Assembly: GCF_036567765.1 (NCBI RefSeq)
Contig: NZ_DATCTU010000095.1
Location: 62,001-126,000, forward strand
Length of the DNA: 64,000 nucleotides
Reading direction: 5' to 3'
Source: Pseudobacteroides sp.
GTDB lineage: Bacteria; Bacillota; Clostridia; Acetivibrionales; DSM-2933
The number at the start of each line of letters is the position of its first letter. The stretch's first letter is position 1. A program made the translations under genes and the position numbers. The notes under the pieces were generated by a model. That model made no database searches. It was not told where the DNA came from and saw only the letters and a list, made by a program, of their open reading frames with translations. Of the stretch, positions 18,152 to 28,780 are shown in pieces.

Positions 18152-20674
18152 ATGTTTACAAAAAAAGGTTTATTTAAAAAGGTATCAGTGTTCCTCTCGG
18201 CCACTCTGCTTATATCAACAGTAATCATACCGCAGAGTACAGCGACTGTAAATGCTGCACCAAGCTATAACTATGGTGAAGCATTACAAAAGTCGATTAT
18301 GTTTTATGAATTCCAGCGTTCCGGAAAGCTACCAGCAGACAAGAGAATGAACTGGCGCGGTGACTCAGGGCTGACAGATGGTGCCGATGTTGGTGTTGAT
18401 CTTACAGGCGGCTGGTATGATGCCGGTGATCATGTAAAGTTCAATCTCCCCATGGCCTACACAGTTTCCATGCTCTCATGGAGTGTGTATGAAGCAAGGG
18501 ATGCCTACAAAAAAAGTGGACAACTTCCCTATATTTTAGACAACATTAAGTGGGCCACCGACTATCTTATCAAGTGTCACACAGCACCAAACGAATTCTA
18601 CTACCAGGTTGGCGACGGAAACGATGACCACAAATGGTGGGGGCCTTGCGAGGTTATGCAGATGGCCAGACCGTCCTACAAGCTCACCACTGCAAATCCC
18701 GGTTCCACAGTTGTCGCTGAAACTGCAGCTGCACTCGCCTCAGCATCAATTATATTTAAGGAAACCGATCCTACATATGCTGCAAACTGTTTGAAACATG
18801 CAAAAGAGCTCTTTACTTTTGCCGACACCACAAGAAGCGACAAGGGTTATACCGCTGCATTGAACTTCTATACTTCACACAGCGGATTTATAGATGAATT
18901 GACCTGGGCATCAATCTGGATATATATGGCTACGCAGGATAAAACATATCTCACCAAAGCAGAATCCTTTGAACCTAGCTGGCAGAGAGAAAACCAGTCC
19001 ACTGACCTTAAATTCAGATGGGGAATGTGCTGGGATGATAAGCTTATGGGTTCTTTTCTGCTGCTTGCAAAGTTAACTGAAAAAACTGTTTACAAGGAAG
19101 CTATTGAAAGACACTTGGATTGGTGGTCCGTTGGGGTAGGTTCCTCACGTATAGCCTATACCGCTAAAGGTCTGGCATGGTTAACTACATGGGGTTCCTT
19201 GAGGCATGCATCCACCACCGCATTTTTAGCAAGCGTTTATGCAGACTGGAATGGATGTTCATCAGATAAAGCAAAGGTTTATAACGATTTTTCAAAGCAG
19301 CAAATCGATTACTGTCTTGGAAGCACTGGAAGAAGCTTCCTTACAGGTTTTGGTGTAAATCCGCCGCAGCACTATCACCACAGGACAGCTCACGGATCAT
19401 GGTATGATTCCATGAAAGTACCTGAGAACCACAGACATACACTTATCGGAGCCCTTGTTGGCGGACCTAAGAGTGCAGCGGACAATACATATTATGACAA
19501 GGTTGACGATTATGAATCAAACGAAGTAGCATGTGACTACAATGCAGGATTTGTAGGTGCATGTGCAAAAATGTATGAAGATTACGGCGGCGACCCTATA
19601 CCGAATTACAAAGCAATTGAGCCTGTGACAGAAGATGAATTCAGTGTAGAAGCAGCTATCAACAATCAGAGTGCAAACCATATTGAAATAAGAGCATTCC
19701 TCCTTAACAAATCGGCATGGCCTGCAAGGATGGGAGATAAGCTTTCCTTCAGATATTTTGTAGATTTATCGGAAGTAATCGCTGCAGGTGCAAAACCTTC
19801 CGATATAGTTGTTTCTTCCAACTACAGCCAGGGCGGTACCGCTAAAGGACTTACTGCTTGGGATGCATCCAAAAATATATACTACGTAACCCTAGACTTT
19901 ACAGGCACCAAAATATATCCTGGCGGACAGTCTGCTCATAAGCATGAAATACAGTTCAGAATTGCAGCTCCTCAGGCAACTACCTACTGGGATAACAAAA
20001 ACGACTTCTCATTTAAAGGAGTATCAACTGACTCCAATGCAGCTGTGAAAGTTACTAATATGCCTGTATATGATAACGGTGTATTGGTTTATGGAATGGA
20101 GCCTCCTACAGGATCATCTTCATCAACACCAACACCTACAAAAGCAACTCCTACTCCAACCACAAGCTCTCAGACAGGCTATAAGGTTTACGGATATCTA
20201 AAGCCAGGCTTTAGCTATACCGGAGCTCAGGCAGCTTCTGTACAATCAGGCTTTAAGGTTGAGTTTGAAGGCACTTCATTAAGTGCATTGTCAGATGAGA
20301 ACGGTTATTTTGAAATCAAAAATGTACCAGGCAACAAGGAATATACTCTTGTAATGAGCAAAAAGGGCTATCTTACAAGAAAGGTTTCTCCTATAATAGT
20401 TAACGGAGACAGAAAAATATCCTCAAATGCAGCACCTATTGATGTCTGGGCTGGTGATATACCTGTAAATGATATTCAGAATAATGCTATTAACATGGCA
20501 GATGTCATTGAGGTTGCAAAATCCTTCGGTAAAACATCCACCGATACAGGATTTATGTCCTATGCAGATTTTAACAAGGATAATTCAGTTAATATGGCTG
20601 ATGTTATTATACTGGCTGCCAGCTTCAATAAAACTCAGGCGGATTATCCAAGTGTTGTGTTAGGAGAATTTTAA
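18152..20674 (+). CDS. Cellulosomal endoglucanase/cellulase GH9-CBM3c with X-module and type II-like dockerin
   Basis: The start has a good ribosome site (AGGAGG). Domains in the 840 residues: signal peptide (1-~35), GH9 catalytic domain (~37-475), CBM3c-type module (~490-655), Ser/Thr/Pro linker (~660-680), X-module (~685-765, [11 protein letters not shown]...[11 protein letters not shown]) and dockerin (~770-840) with two calcium-loop repeats. The GH9 catalytic residues are visible: the DAGDHVKF aspartates near residue 90 and the proton donor Glu in [13 protein letters not shown] near 455; HHRTAHGSW lines the active site. GH9 with a fused CBM3c is the processive endoglucanase architecture. 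The X-dockerin pair resembles the type II unit otherwise typical of scaffoldin C-termini. The protein is exported and should be cellulosome-bound. Confidence 0.95.
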   Translation: MFTKKGLFKKVSVFLSATLLISTVIIPQSTATVNAAPSYNYGEALQKSIMFYEFQRSGKLPADKRMNWRGDSGLTDGADVGVDLTGGWYDAGDHVKFNLPMAYTVSMLSWSVYEARDAYKKSGQLPYILDNIKWATDYLIKCHTAPNEFYYQVGDGNDDHKWWGPCEVMQMARPSYKLTTANPGSTVVAETAAALASASIIFKETDPTYAANCLKHAKELFTFADTTRSDKGYTAALNFYTSHSGFIDELTWASIWIYMATQDKTYLTKAESFEPSWQRENQSTDLKFRWGMCWDDKLMGSFLLLAKLTEKTVYKEAIERHLDWWSVGVGSSRIAYTAKGLAWLTTWGSLRHASTTAFLASVYADWNGCSSDKAKVYNDFSKQQIDYCLGSTGRSFLTGFGVNPPQHYHHRTAHGSWYDSMKVPENHRHTLIGALVGGPKSAADNTYYDKVDDYESNEVACDYNAGFVGACAKMYEDYGGDPIPNYKAIEPVTEDEFSVEAAINNQSANHIEIRAFLLNKSAWPARMGDKLSFRYFVDLSEVIAAGAKPSDIVVSSNYSQGGTAKGLTAWDASKNIYYVTLDFTGTKIYPGGQSAHKHEIQFRIAAPQATTYWDNKNDFSFKGVSTDSNAAVKVTNMPVYDNGVLVYGMEPPTGSSSSTPTPTKATPTPTTSSQTGYKVYGYLKPGFSYTGAQAASVQSGFKVEFEGTSLSALSDENGYFEIKNVPGNKEYTLVMSKKGYLTRKVSPIIVNGDRKISSNAAPIDVWAGDIPVNDIQNNAINMADVIEVAKSFGKTSTDTGFMSYADFNKDNSVNMADVIILAASFNKTQADYPSVVLGEF

Positions 20675-20771
20675 TCTTGATGGGGTCCCTTATACAATAA
20701 TAGATGGCCTGGATTTTGCAAATTTATATGGTCTTGTTGACATGGATATATAAAACTCATAATAGATCAAT

Positions 20772-20826
20772 AAGGGAGATTGGATCCTGCTTAGTGTAAG
20801 CAGGATCGAAATACTCCCTATTTTTA
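20772..20826 (+). terminator. Rho-independent terminator after cel9
   Basis: An 11-bp perfect stem GATCCTGCTTA/TAAGCAGGATC with a 3-base loop, enclosed by an outer AGGGAG/CTCCCT pairing, is followed by a run of T (20820-20825). It lies about 100 bases after the cellulase stop codon. Confidence 0.85.
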
Positions 20827-21016
20827 TATAACAATAATAAAGCAACAGGTAAAAATTTTTCTCAAAACTTTGACAAAATTATCACTTTCATGTTGTAATT
20901 TATAATGTGATTAACACTTTTAATATAGAATGTCACTAATACATTTTTGAAAGAAGCAAGTTGATCATTATTCAAAGAGTGTTAAGAAACTTACATGTTT
21001 TAAGGGGGAATTAAAA
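20827..21016 (+). promoter_or_regulatory. Region upstream of the xylanase gene, weak promoter candidate
   Basis: A TTGACA box (20870-20875) is present, but the best TATAAT (20901-20906) is 25 bases away and the 17-base position reads TTGTAA, so the promoter is uncertain. The ribosome site AAGGGGG precedes the TTG start codon at 21017 by about 8 bases. Confidence 0.35.
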
Positions 21017-24000
21017 TTGGTATCAAGGAAAACCGGCAAGGGTATAAGCATTACTCTTGCAATCATCATGCTTTTTAGCATGATACTGACGACAAACTTT
21101 TCATCATTTGCAGCTGGAACATTGGACAACAACTTAGTTAACAACGGTGATATGGAAAACAGCACATATTGGTGGCACAGCAACGGCGGTGCTCCGCTCA
21201 CTTCCGTCTCGGATGTAAAACACAGCGGAAGTTATAGCATAAAGGCTACAGGAAGACAAAATCCATGGCAGGGCGTAGCACAGAATCTTACAGGAAACCA
21301 GAAAGGTGATCCCGTAGCAGGCACCAAATACCATGGAGCCGCATGGGTTATGTTTAACGGAGATACGACACCTGACAGTGTAACATTCAAACTTAGTATC
21401 AAAAGGAACAACGGCACTGAAGATAAATATGATAATATCAGTCAAGCTGCCGTAACAAAGGGACAATGGACATTGCTTGAAGGCGACTATACACTTCCTT
21501 CAGATACCGACGTTTCTAAGGGAGTACATATTTATGTGGAAACTACCGAATCAGGTTCATTCGTTGATTTCTATGCAGATGATATGAGCTTCACAAGTTT
21601 GGAGCCTGCATCCACAACATCACCTTCAACTACTGCATCAACTTCGCCGATACCAACTCCTGTGTCAAGTCCTGACAAGCTGGTTGCACTAACATTTGAT
21701 GACGGACCGGATACAGTTCTTACACCTTTGGTCATGGACAAGCTGGATAAGTATAAAGTTCCCGCAACATTTATGATGATCGGAAGCAAAATAAATGACA
21801 CAACCGCTCCTGTTATTAAGAGAATTGTTGATTCGGGCCGGGAAATCGGAAACCATTCCTGGAGCTATTCCAGCATGGATAAAATGTCAAAGGAAGATAT
21901 TCAAAAATCTGTAAATGACACAACTGCAGCTATAGAAAAATATTCAGGAACTACACCATTGTTCTTCCGCCCGCCCAATCTTGCATTGAGCGATACAATG
22001 TATGATGCAATAGATATGACTTTTGTAAGCGGTTTAACAGCAAATGACTGGGATCAGTCAACAACTGCTGAGCAAAGGGCAGATGCAATAATAAATGGAG
22101 TAAAAGACGGCTCAATAATCCTTCTTCATGACGTACAGCCTCTACCCCACCCGACAGCGGAAGCACTTGATTTAATAATTCCTGCACTCTTAAGTAAGGG
22201 ATATGAATTTGTGACTTTGAGCGAATTATTTAAAAGAAAAGGCGTTGAGACGGATCCAACAAAAAAAGTAATGTATTCTGCTGTAACAAGCAGCTCGCCT
22301 TCAGTACCAGGTAAAGACATTGTCAACAACGGCGATATGGAAAGCAGTAGTAACTGGTGGTACAACAGGGGAAGTGCTTCCATCGAAGCTTCTCCAGATG
22401 AAAAACACGGAGGAACCTCAAGCTTGAAAGTCACCGGCAGGACATCATCATGGCAAGGTCCCGGACAGAACCTGGTCGGAAATGAAAAAGGTGATCCTGT
22501 AGCAGACAAATCATATAAAGGGGCAGCATGGGTTATGTACAATAGTGAAACTGCTCCTGAAACCGTAACATTTAAATTGAGTGTTCAGTGGAATGACGGT
22601 TCACAAGATCATTACGACCAAGTAAGTCAGGTAAACGTAACAAAGGGCCAGTGGACAAAGCTTGAAGGCCAATACACCATTCCTTCAGGTGCAGTTTTGG
22701 AAAATGGTGTACATCTTTATGTAGAAACTACAGAATCGGAGTCATTTGTTGATTTCTATTTGGATGATGTAAGTTTCCAGGAGCCCGGGTCTAAAGTTTC
22801 GTTAAACGGCAGCGACAGCTTATACACTGATTTTGAAAATGGTGAAGCAAGCGGTTGGACTAATAGAGGTGACGAAACTGTAGCTGTTACCGGAGCAGCA
22901 TACCATAACGGAAACTACAGCATTGCCGCGACTGGCAGAACCCAAAGCTGGAACGGTCCTCAGCACACATTGATGGGCGTGGTAAACTTTGATAAATCTT
23001 ATCAGTTTTCTGCTTATGTAATGTATAAGGAAGGACCTGATACTCAGGACATCCAAATGAGTATTCAAAAAGAAAGCGGGTCAGGTACCGATTATATCAA
23101 TATTGGTTCAGTTACTGCAACTAAAGGAAAATGGGCACTAATAGAAGGTGAGTATCGTGTAACTTACGACGCTACTCTGTCCAATATCCTATTATATTTT
23201 GAAGCACCTGGAGACAGCTTGGTTGATTTTTATATTGATGATGTAAAGGTATCCGGTGGAGATTCACTTGACTTTGACCCAAATATAACTTCTCTACACA
23301 GCGTTTGGGATCAGTACTTCCCGCTTGGGGCAGCAATTTCTCCTGAACTGCTTCAATCACCCATCTATAGTGAATATATCAACAAGCATTACTCCAGCTT
23401 GACTTTTGGTAACTGTATGAAACCCGATGCAATACAGCCTACGGAGGGTAAATTCACCTTTACTGCGGCAGATAAAATTGTTTCTTTTGCACAAGCAAAT
23501 AACAAGCTTTTGAGAGGCCATACACTTCTGTGGCACAACCAGATTCCATCATGGTTCTTTACAGATCCTCAGGATTCAACAAAACCTGCATCAAGTGAAT
23601 TACTTCTTGCAAGGTTGAAAACACACATCGAAGCTGTTATGACACATTATAACGGAAAGATCCATACATATGATGTTGTTAATGAAGTTCTTTCAGATAT
23701 AAGCGGGCTTCGTGGAGAGAGTGAAAACTCAAAATGGAAATCAATTGTGGGCGATGTGGATAAAGACGGCATTGATGATGACTATATCCTTGCTGCATTT
23801 AAATATGCATTTGAAACAGCTAAAAAGATAGGCGATAACGATGTAAAATTCTGTATCAACGATTACAACCTGGAGTCCAGCACTAAAAAGCTAGATGCAA
23901 TGTATGACATAACAAAGCGTATATTAAAAGTTGCCGATGAATCAGGCATTTCAAGAGACAGGATTGTTGTAGGTTTCCAAATGCACATCAGCATCTACAG

Positions 24001-25912
24001 TCCTTCTATGGACCAGATTAGGCTATCTTTAGAAAAAATAGCATCCCTTGGTGTAAAGGTTCAGGTAACCGAGTTGGATATGTCCATTTATAAATCTGCA
24101 ACAGAGCCTGAAAAGACTGCAACAGAGGATATCTTTTTGCTTCAGGCAAAAAGATATATGGATGTCTTTGCAATTTTTAAAGATCTAGCAATTAAAGGCA
24201 ATTTGGACACTGTAACAATATGGGGTGTGGATGATGGTGAGTCATGGTTAAACGACTTCCCTGTAAAAGGCAGAAAGGACCCTGCACTGCTGTTTAATAA
24301 AAGGCTTCAGGCAAAACTGGCTTACACAGCATTGACTGATCCTGACAAGCTGCCGGTTTACAAGCAGCAAATGAATGCATATAAGGGATCACCTGCTATT
24401 GGCCAAGAAGTAGACAGCTTATGGAATGCATTAAAATGGGTTGATGTAAACCAGTATGTCTCAGGTACACAAGGTGCGACAGCCAAGGTTAAGACTATGT
24501 GGAACGGAAATAGTCTTTACTTTCTTACTCAAATAGATGATAGGACTCCTAATGATAAAGACAGCCTGGAAATATTCCTCGACCCGACTCCCGATATACC
24601 AGGTGATACATTGCATTATATTATAATTTTAAAAAATACCCAAAGGACCGCTACCGGATATATAGTGCAGACAGTTATATCCCGCCCTCAAATAATTCCT
24701 AAGCAAGGTGATAAGATCGGAATTGATTTCAGGGTAAAAGACTTTACTACAAATGGAGAAATATCATCAGTAGTTGTATGGAATGATAGCAAAAACAAAT
24801 TAGACACTGACGCTTCTGGCTTTGGTTATTTAATGTTTGATAAGGAAGCAAAGCTTGTTAAAGTAAACTATGGTACCCCTGTAATTGACGGAAGTGTTGA
24901 TGGCATCTGGAATGAGGTGCAGGCGAATTCAACCGATGTCTGGGTAAGCGGCACATCAGGAGCTACAGCAAAGTTCAAAACCCTATGGGCAGACGGCAAG
25001 CTGTATGTCCTAGCTGATGTAACCGACAGTCTGCTGTCAAAAACCAGTACTGATGCTTATCAGCAGGATTCAGTAGAAATATTCATCGATCAGGATAACG
25101 CAAAAAACACATACTATGAATCCGATGATTATCAAATCAGAATAAATTTTGACAATGAGGTTTCATATAACCCAGGTGAGCTTACAGGATTCAAATCTGC
25201 TACATCCAAGACAGAAACAGGTTATATAGTGGAAGCAGAAATTCCATTAAAAGCAGCGGAAGAAGGCAAAGTTATGGGATTTGACCTTCAAGTCAACAAT
25301 GACCAAGATGGTGACGGTACACGCGACAGTGTAAGTATCTGGTGTGACCCCACAGGATTTTCATACAAGGATGTTTCCAACTTTGGAAATATAATTCTTG
25401 GTCAAAAATCAATTCCTACTGAATTCAAGGTCTCAGGATACATTACTCCAGATTTTAACTATGCAGGCAGTCAGGCTTCAAGCTTATTGTCCGGCTTCAG
25501 GGTTGACCTTGAAGGTACAGGCTTAAGTACAGTATCCGATTCAAACGGCTACTTCGAATTTAAAAATGTACCTGGAGGAAAATCATACAGTATCTTAATA
25601 AGTAAGGCAGGATATCTTACTAGAAAAATTTCATTTATTAACGTTAACACAGATAGGGTTATCGGATCAAAATCAGCCCCGATTGCCATGTGGGCTGGGG
25701 ATATCCCTATAAATGATGTTCAGGATAGAGCCGTAAACATGATTGATGCTGTTCAGTTGGCAAAAGCCTTTAATTCTACGAATCTGGATGCAGGTTTTAT
25801 ATCCTATGCAGACTTTAATATGGATAATGCTATAAATATGATGGATGTTGTTATACTTGCTAAGAACTTCAACAGCACTATGGCAGATTATCCGAACTTT
25901 ATACTAAATTAG
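21017..25912 (+). CDS. Cellulosomal acetylxylan esterase/xylanase: CBM22-CE4-CBM22-CBM22-GH10-CBM9-CBM9-X-dockerin
   Basis: The 1631-residue exported enzyme starts at a TTG with a strong ribosome site. Domains in order: signal (1-~34), CBM22 (~36-190), Thr/Ser linker, CE4 polysaccharide deacetylase (~218-405), CBM22 (~432-590), CBM22 (~600-755), GH10 xylanase (~765-1115), two CBM9-type modules (~1130-1470), X-module and dockerin (~1475-1631). GH10 catalytic residues are visible in DVVNE (acid/base, ~888) and TELDM (nucleophile, ~1019). The CE4 domain has TFDDGP (~224) and ILLHDV, but its second motif is HSWSY (~279), with Tyr where many CE4 enzymes have the second metal-binding His; I recall the same change in clostridial acetylxylan esterases. 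It would deacetylate and cut xylan in the cellulosome. Confidence 0.95.
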   Translation: MVSRKTGKGISITLAIIMLFSMILTTNFSSFAAGTLDNNLVNNGDMENSTYWWHSNGGAPLTSVSDVKHSGSYSIKATGRQNPWQGVAQNLTGNQKGDPVAGTKYHGAAWVMFNGDTTPDSVTFKLSIKRNNGTEDKYDNISQAAVTKGQWTLLEGDYTLPSDTDVSKGVHIYVETTESGSFVDFYADDMSFTSLEPASTTSPSTTASTSPIPTPVSSPDKLVALTFDDGPDTVLTPLVMDKLDKYKVPATFMMIGSKINDTTAPVIKRIVDSGREIGNHSWSYSSMDKMSKEDIQKSVNDTTAAIEKYSGTTPLFFRPPNLALSDTMYDAIDMTFVSGLTANDWDQSTTAEQRADAIINGVKDGSIILLHDVQPLPHPTAEALDLIIPALLSKGYEFVTLSELFKRKGVETDPTKKVMYSAVTSSSPSVPGKDIVNNGDMESSSNWWYNRGSASIEASPDEKHGGTSSLKVTGRTSSWQGPGQNLVGNEKGDPVADKSYKGAAWVMYNSETAPETVTFKLSVQWNDGSQDHYDQVSQVNVTKGQWTKLEGQYTIPSGAVLENGVHLYVETTESESFVDFYLDDVSFQEPGSKVSLNGSDSLYTDFENGEASGWTNRGDETVAVTGAAYHNGNYSIAATGRTQSWNGPQHTLMGVVNFDKSYQFSAYVMYKEGPDTQDIQMSIQKESGSGTDYINIGSVTATKGKWALIEGEYRVTYDATLSNILLYFEAPGDSLVDFYIDDVKVSGGDSLDFDPNITSLHSVWDQYFPLGAAISPELLQSPIYSEYINKHYSSLTFGNCMKPDAIQPTEGKFTFTAADKIVSFAQANNKLLRGHTLLWHNQIPSWFFTDPQDSTKPASSELLLARLKTHIEAVMTHYNGKIHTYDVVNEVLSDISGLRGESENSKWKSIVGDVDKDGIDDDYILAAFKYAFETAKKIGDNDVKFCINDYNLESSTKKLDAMYDITKRILKVADESGISRDRIVVGFQMHISIYSPSMDQIRLSLEKIASLGVKVQVTELDMSIYKSATEPEKTATEDIFLLQAKRYMDVFAIFKDLAIKGNLDTVTIWGVDDGESWLNDFPVKGRKDPALLFNKRLQAKLAYTALTDPDKLPVYKQQMNAYKGSPAIGQEVDSLWNALKWVDVNQYVSGTQGATAKVKTMWNGNSLYFLTQIDDRTPNDKDSLEIFLDPTPDIPGDTLHYIIILKNTQRTATGYIVQTVISRPQIIPKQGDKIGIDFRVKDFTTNGEISSVVVWNDSKNKLDTDASGFGYLMFDKEAKLVKVNYGTPVIDGSVDGIWNEVQANSTDVWVSGTSGATAKFKTLWADGKLYVLADVTDSLLSKTSTDAYQQDSVEIFIDQDNAKNTYYESDDYQIRINFDNEVSYNPGELTGFKSATSKTETGYIVEAEIPLKAAEEGKVMGFDLQVNNDQDGDGTRDSVSIWCDPTGFSYKDVSNFGNIILGQKSIPTEFKVSGYITPDFNYAGSQASSLLSGFRVDLEGTGLSTVSDSNGYFEFKNVPGGKSYSILISKAGYLTRKISFINVNTDRVIGSKSAPIAMWAGDIPINDVQDRAVNMIDAVQLAKAFNSTNLDAGFISYADFNMDNAINMMDVVILAKNFNSTMADYPNFILN

Positions 25913-25971
25913 TATTAATTAGGGCATGATTACTTGTTTAAAATTCATAAGTTGAAAAGATAATGTATCTT

Positions 25972-26008
25972 AAAGGTAGAGTCCAAATAAAAGGGCTCTA
26001 CCTTTATT
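25972..26008. terminator. Terminator hairpin between the convergent xylanase and TauE/SafE genes
   Basis: A 13-base arm AAAGGTAGAGTCC (25972-25984) pairs with GGGCTCTACCTTT, with one G-U pair and an 8-base loop. It is AT-flanked on both sides and so may end transcripts from both directions. The T-run on the plus side is short. Confidence 0.65.
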
Positions 26009-26069
26009 AATGTCTAGGAAATTAAAGAAAAGTGTTTCTAAATCTATGCCATTCTGGGGGTATTGGACA

Positions 26070-27278
26070 TTAATTATGTACAACATTTTCATCTATCTTA
26101 TCTACTATAATTATCCTGCTCTTTATCATTCCCATCCAGCAAGTATATAAAATATCTCCAGTTTCATGGGGGAAAAATTCTATAATATTATCTCCTGCTT
26201 CAAGCTTCCTATCAATATTAAGCTTTGGAATCACAATTGCATTATTGCAATCATTTAGTTTATCTTCGTCTGCTTTAAGGTTCCATCTTACCTTTATCCC
26301 CTTTTGGATCATGATTACCGGGTAACTTCCATAATCTATATGTGTTGTTACCGTCTGAATATCACCTTGGACTATTGCAGTACTGCTTTCAGAACTAGAA
26401 TTCATCACATGGGGCAGACTAATTGAAATACCTGAAAGTGCAAGACCTCTACCCAACATTACTACGCCTAGAACTACAATTAAAGCAGCACTTACTTTCA
26501 ATATAAAATTTGAGAATTTTTTATTTATTAATATGTTTATAGCTCCAAAAACAAAAAGAGTAGGCACTGTGCCAATTGAGAATATCAACATTGAAATAGC
26601 ACCTAACCATATATTCCTGGTACCTAATGCATATAGTTGCACCATCTGCAGAGGACCACATGGCATTAGTCCACTTAAAAGTCCTACATATAAAGGGCCA
26701 TATTTTTTACCCTTTTGAACTTTTCTTGCAAAAAAAAGTGGCATCCTCAAATTAACCCTTCTAAGAAATGGAAGTACTCCCAACAGATTTATTCCCATTA
26801 TAACCATGAATATCCCGCCAATTATTGGTACAATTCCTTTTAACACTCCCCCAAAGCTAAATAGCTGGCCAACCCCCCCTACAATGCCTCCTACAATAGT
26901 ATAAGAAATCACTCTACCCAAATTATATAAAATTGAAGGGATAACCAATAACTTCTTTTGCTTTCCATCTTCGACCCACGGTTTTCCAACAGTCTGAGAA
27001 ATAGCTATTCCTCCGCACATCCCAATACAATGGAAAGATGTTAATAACCCAAAAATAAAAAGAACAATCACTCCCATATCGCTTTCTAGTTTTGGTAAAT
27101 ATTCAAGCATGAAAAGGTCTCTTAATACTATTACCACATCAATATTTAAAAAGTGTTTTAATATTAAATAAACACATATTAGAATTAACGTACTTATAGC
27201 AGTCAATTTATATGCTTTTTTATGCTGAATGTTTTTAGTTTTTTTTATTTCCTTATCATCGATAACCTTGCTAGACAT
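26070..27278 (-). CDS. TauE/SafE (DsbD_2-type) membrane protein with C-terminal cupredoxin-like domain
   Basis: About 402 residues from the ATG at 27278, chosen because AGGTG lies 6 bases upstream. The N-terminal two-thirds is polytopic with the family motif LLTSFHCIGMCGG (~residue 80), typical of the sulfite exporter TauE/SafE-like group found near copper and cytochrome biogenesis genes. Residues ~305-400 are extracytoplasmic and resemble a cupredoxin: IVIPKLNI, then FFPHETGDILYTCWMGM, with His, Cys and Met able to bind copper. It lies next to the NifH-like gene and near a copper P-type ATPase. Likely copper handling or metal/thiol redox at the membrane; transport of sulfite is not shown. 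Confidence 0.75.
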   Translation of the reverse strand: MSSKVIDDKEIKKTKNIQHKKAYKLTAISTLILICVYLILKHFLNIDVVIVLRDLFMLEYLPKLESDMGVIVLFIFGLLTSFHCIGMCGGIAISQTVGKPWVEDGKQKKLLVIPSILYNLGRVISYTIVGGIVGGVGQLFSFGGVLKGIVPIIGGIFMVIMGINLLGVLPFLRRVNLRMPLFFARKVQKGKKYGPLYVGLLSGLMPCGPLQMVQLYALGTRNIWLGAISMLIFSIGTVPTLFVFGAINILINKKFSNFILKVSAALIVVLGVVMLGRGLALSGISISLPHVMNSSSESSTAIVQGDIQTVTTHIDYGSYPVIMIQKGIKVRWNLKADEDKLNDCNNAIVIPKLNIDRKLEAGDNIIEFFPHETGDILYTCWMGMIKSRIIIVDKIDENVVHN

Positions 27279-27436
27279 CAACATCACCTACAGTTCTTAA
27301 TTCTATTAAAGCTATAAATTTAATATATAGATATAGGAGCCCTTCTCTAGGATTACCAAAGAAAGGATGATTATAAATCACCCTTTCTTAATTCTACCTA
27401 TTTTAAAAGTCACACTCCGTTATGTAATAAAACAGA

Positions 27437-28312
27437 TTAGATACTGCTTGCAGCAGCTCTGACTTCTCCCGTTTCCAGAGCTAGCAAGTGGTCTGCCCAT
27501 TTTGCTGCCCATTCACGAAGAGCACCAATGTCCAGAGGAGTAGGCACCTTAGAGTCGGTATGATCAGCAATTTTCTGAGCAAGGCTTCTATATACTCCAG
27601 CTTGTTTTGAATCAGGTGCTGCTTCAATTGTGGTTTTTCCCTGGAGCTCACTCTGAGTTACTGTAACTGATCTTGGAACATATTCAACAACCTGTGTATT
27701 TGTTTGTTTAACAAAGTCATCAATTATTTCCTTTGAATATGGTGCATTTATAGAATTGGCAATAACACCTCCAAGTAAAGCTCCACCTGAATTGGAGTAT
27801 TTTTGAATCCCTTTGAAAAGGTTATTTGCTGCATATACCGCCATAAAATCAGCTGAAGATACAGTAAATACATGCTCTGCGATTCCTTCCCTTACCGGAA
27901 CGGCAAAACCACCGCATACAACATCACCCAATACATCATAGATAACATAATCCAAATCAAGCTCCTCAAAAGCCTTCTGCTGCTTAAAAAGCTGAACTGC
28001 TGTTATAATTCCGCGGCCTGCACAACCTACACCAGGTGCTGGCCCTCCTGCTTCTACGCAGTAAATTCCATTAAACCCTTCAAATATTACCTCATGTGCC
28101 TTAACAACATTCTTTTCTCTTAATGTATCTAGAACAGTAGGAATATACTTTCCACCTCTTAGTGTATTAGTTGAATCACTTTTAGGGTCACATCCAAACT
28201 GCATTACCTTGTAGCCAGCTGTAGATAGTGCAGCACTAATGTTTGATGTAGTAGTTGATTTACCAATTCCACCTTTTCCATAGATTGCAATTTGCTTAAT
28301 TTTTTTAGCCAT
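27437..28312 (-). CDS. NifH-like reductase (nitrogenase-like Fe protein)
   Basis: The 291-residue homodimeric Fe-S ATPase has the P-loop GKGGIGKS (12-19), the two cysteines that bind the bridging [4Fe-4S] cluster (Cys97 in GVGCAGRG, Cys133 in VVCGGFAVP) and the switch I/II sequences of NifH. It is the only such reductase in the window, yet there are at least three NifDK-like component sets, so it probably serves all of them by ATP-driven electron transfer. It forms its own transcription unit, preceded by the conserved leader at 28442-28508 and a strong promoter at 28555-28583. The sequence differs from true nitrogenase NifH in many positions (for example DVLGDVVC), and with no nifEN here it is unlikely to be for N2 fixation. 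Confidence 0.93.
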   Translation of the reverse strand: MAKKIKQIAIYGKGGIGKSTTTSNISAALSTAGYKVMQFGCDPKSDSTNTLRGGKYIPTVLDTLREKNVVKAHEVIFEGFNGIYCVEAGGPAPGVGCAGRGIITAVQLFKQQKAFEELDLDYVIYDVLGDVVCGGFAVPVREGIAEHVFTVSSADFMAVYAANNLFKGIQKYSNSGGALLGGVIANSINAPYSKEIIDDFVKQTNTQVVEYVPRSVTVTQSELQGKTTIEAAPDSKQAGVYRSLAQKIADHTDSKVPTPLDIGALREWAAKWADHLLALETGEVRAAASSI

Positions 28313-28441
28313 TATTTACACTCCCGTCATTTTAGTTTTCTAAATACTTTGTGATAATCAGTTTTTAATAAGAGTATCCCAAAACTTATTTCTTGTTCAT
28401 AAAATGTACTTCATATGAATACATATTTTTATTTATATAAA

Positions 28442-28508
28442 TAAAAGAGGCTAAGCCTAATAATCCTTAAAGGATTATATGCTTAGCCTCCAGTATTTCT
28501 GGTCAACT
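28442..28508 (-). promoter_or_regulatory. Conserved hairpin-terminator leader, copy E1 (nifH-like)
   Basis: Read on the minus strand: GTTGAC, hairpin CCAG-AAATA-CTGG, then a long stem starting AGGCTAAGC and closing GCTTAGCCT, followed by TTTT. It lies about 130 bases upstream of the nifH-like ATG and ~40 bases after the predicted transcription start. The neighbouring upstream gene is divergent, so the hairpin cannot be its terminator; it is best read as an attenuator or riboswitch of this gene. Confidence 0.8.
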
Positions 28509-28535
28509 AAAAAATTATTCGTTTCGTTAATTAGT

Positions 28536-28583
28536 ATTCCTATCGTTTTACTAAATTTTAAATCTTTTTTGCAATAATGTCAA
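28536..28583 (-). promoter_or_regulatory. Promoter and ATAGGAAT-type operator for the nifH-like gene
   Basis: Minus strand: TTGACA (28578-28583), 17-base spacer, TAAAAT (28555-28560). Immediately downstream is TTTAGTAAAACGATAGGAAT, which would lie over the transcription start and block RNA polymerase if bound by a repressor. The same box recurs at other promoters in the window. Confidence 0.8.
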
Positions 28584-28655
28584 TAGGATTAGTTGAAATT
28601 ATTATTAATTATTTTATTTTTCATTAAAACATAAATTTCTGGAATTTTTATATTA

Positions 28656-28684
28656 TTGACAAAATAAAAAAATACTCTTAATAC
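28656..28684 (+). promoter_or_regulatory. Promoter for leader E2 and the MATE fragment
   Basis: Plus strand TTGACA (28656-28661), 17-base spacer, TAATAC (28679-28684). It diverges from the nifH-like promoter 70 bases away and reads into leader copy E2. Confidence 0.6.
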
Positions 28685-28780
28685 GAAAACATATTTGACT
28701 AAAATCAAATATAAAATTGGACCAATCTTATATTAAAGTGCATATTGATATAATATATTTTTTATCTTAGTAAAGTAGCT

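Noticed and set aside
21690..22240. Inactive CE4 domain because of a Tyr in the HxxxH motif
   Set aside because: I recall the same HSWSY in active clostridial acetylxylan esterases, so loss of activity cannot be inferred.
26070..27278. Simple sulfite exporter (TauE) supporting sulfonate use
   Set aside because: The motif and cupredoxin tail point to the DsbD_2-like branch associated with metals, so a sulfite-transport call is not supported by sequence.
28442..28508. SAM-I, T-box or ANTAR-target leader
   Set aside because: The ~65-base element lacks the SAM-I GGTGGAGGGA core and the T-box AGGGTGG sequence, and its first hairpin has 4-5 loop bases rather than the six-base loops of ANTAR targets.
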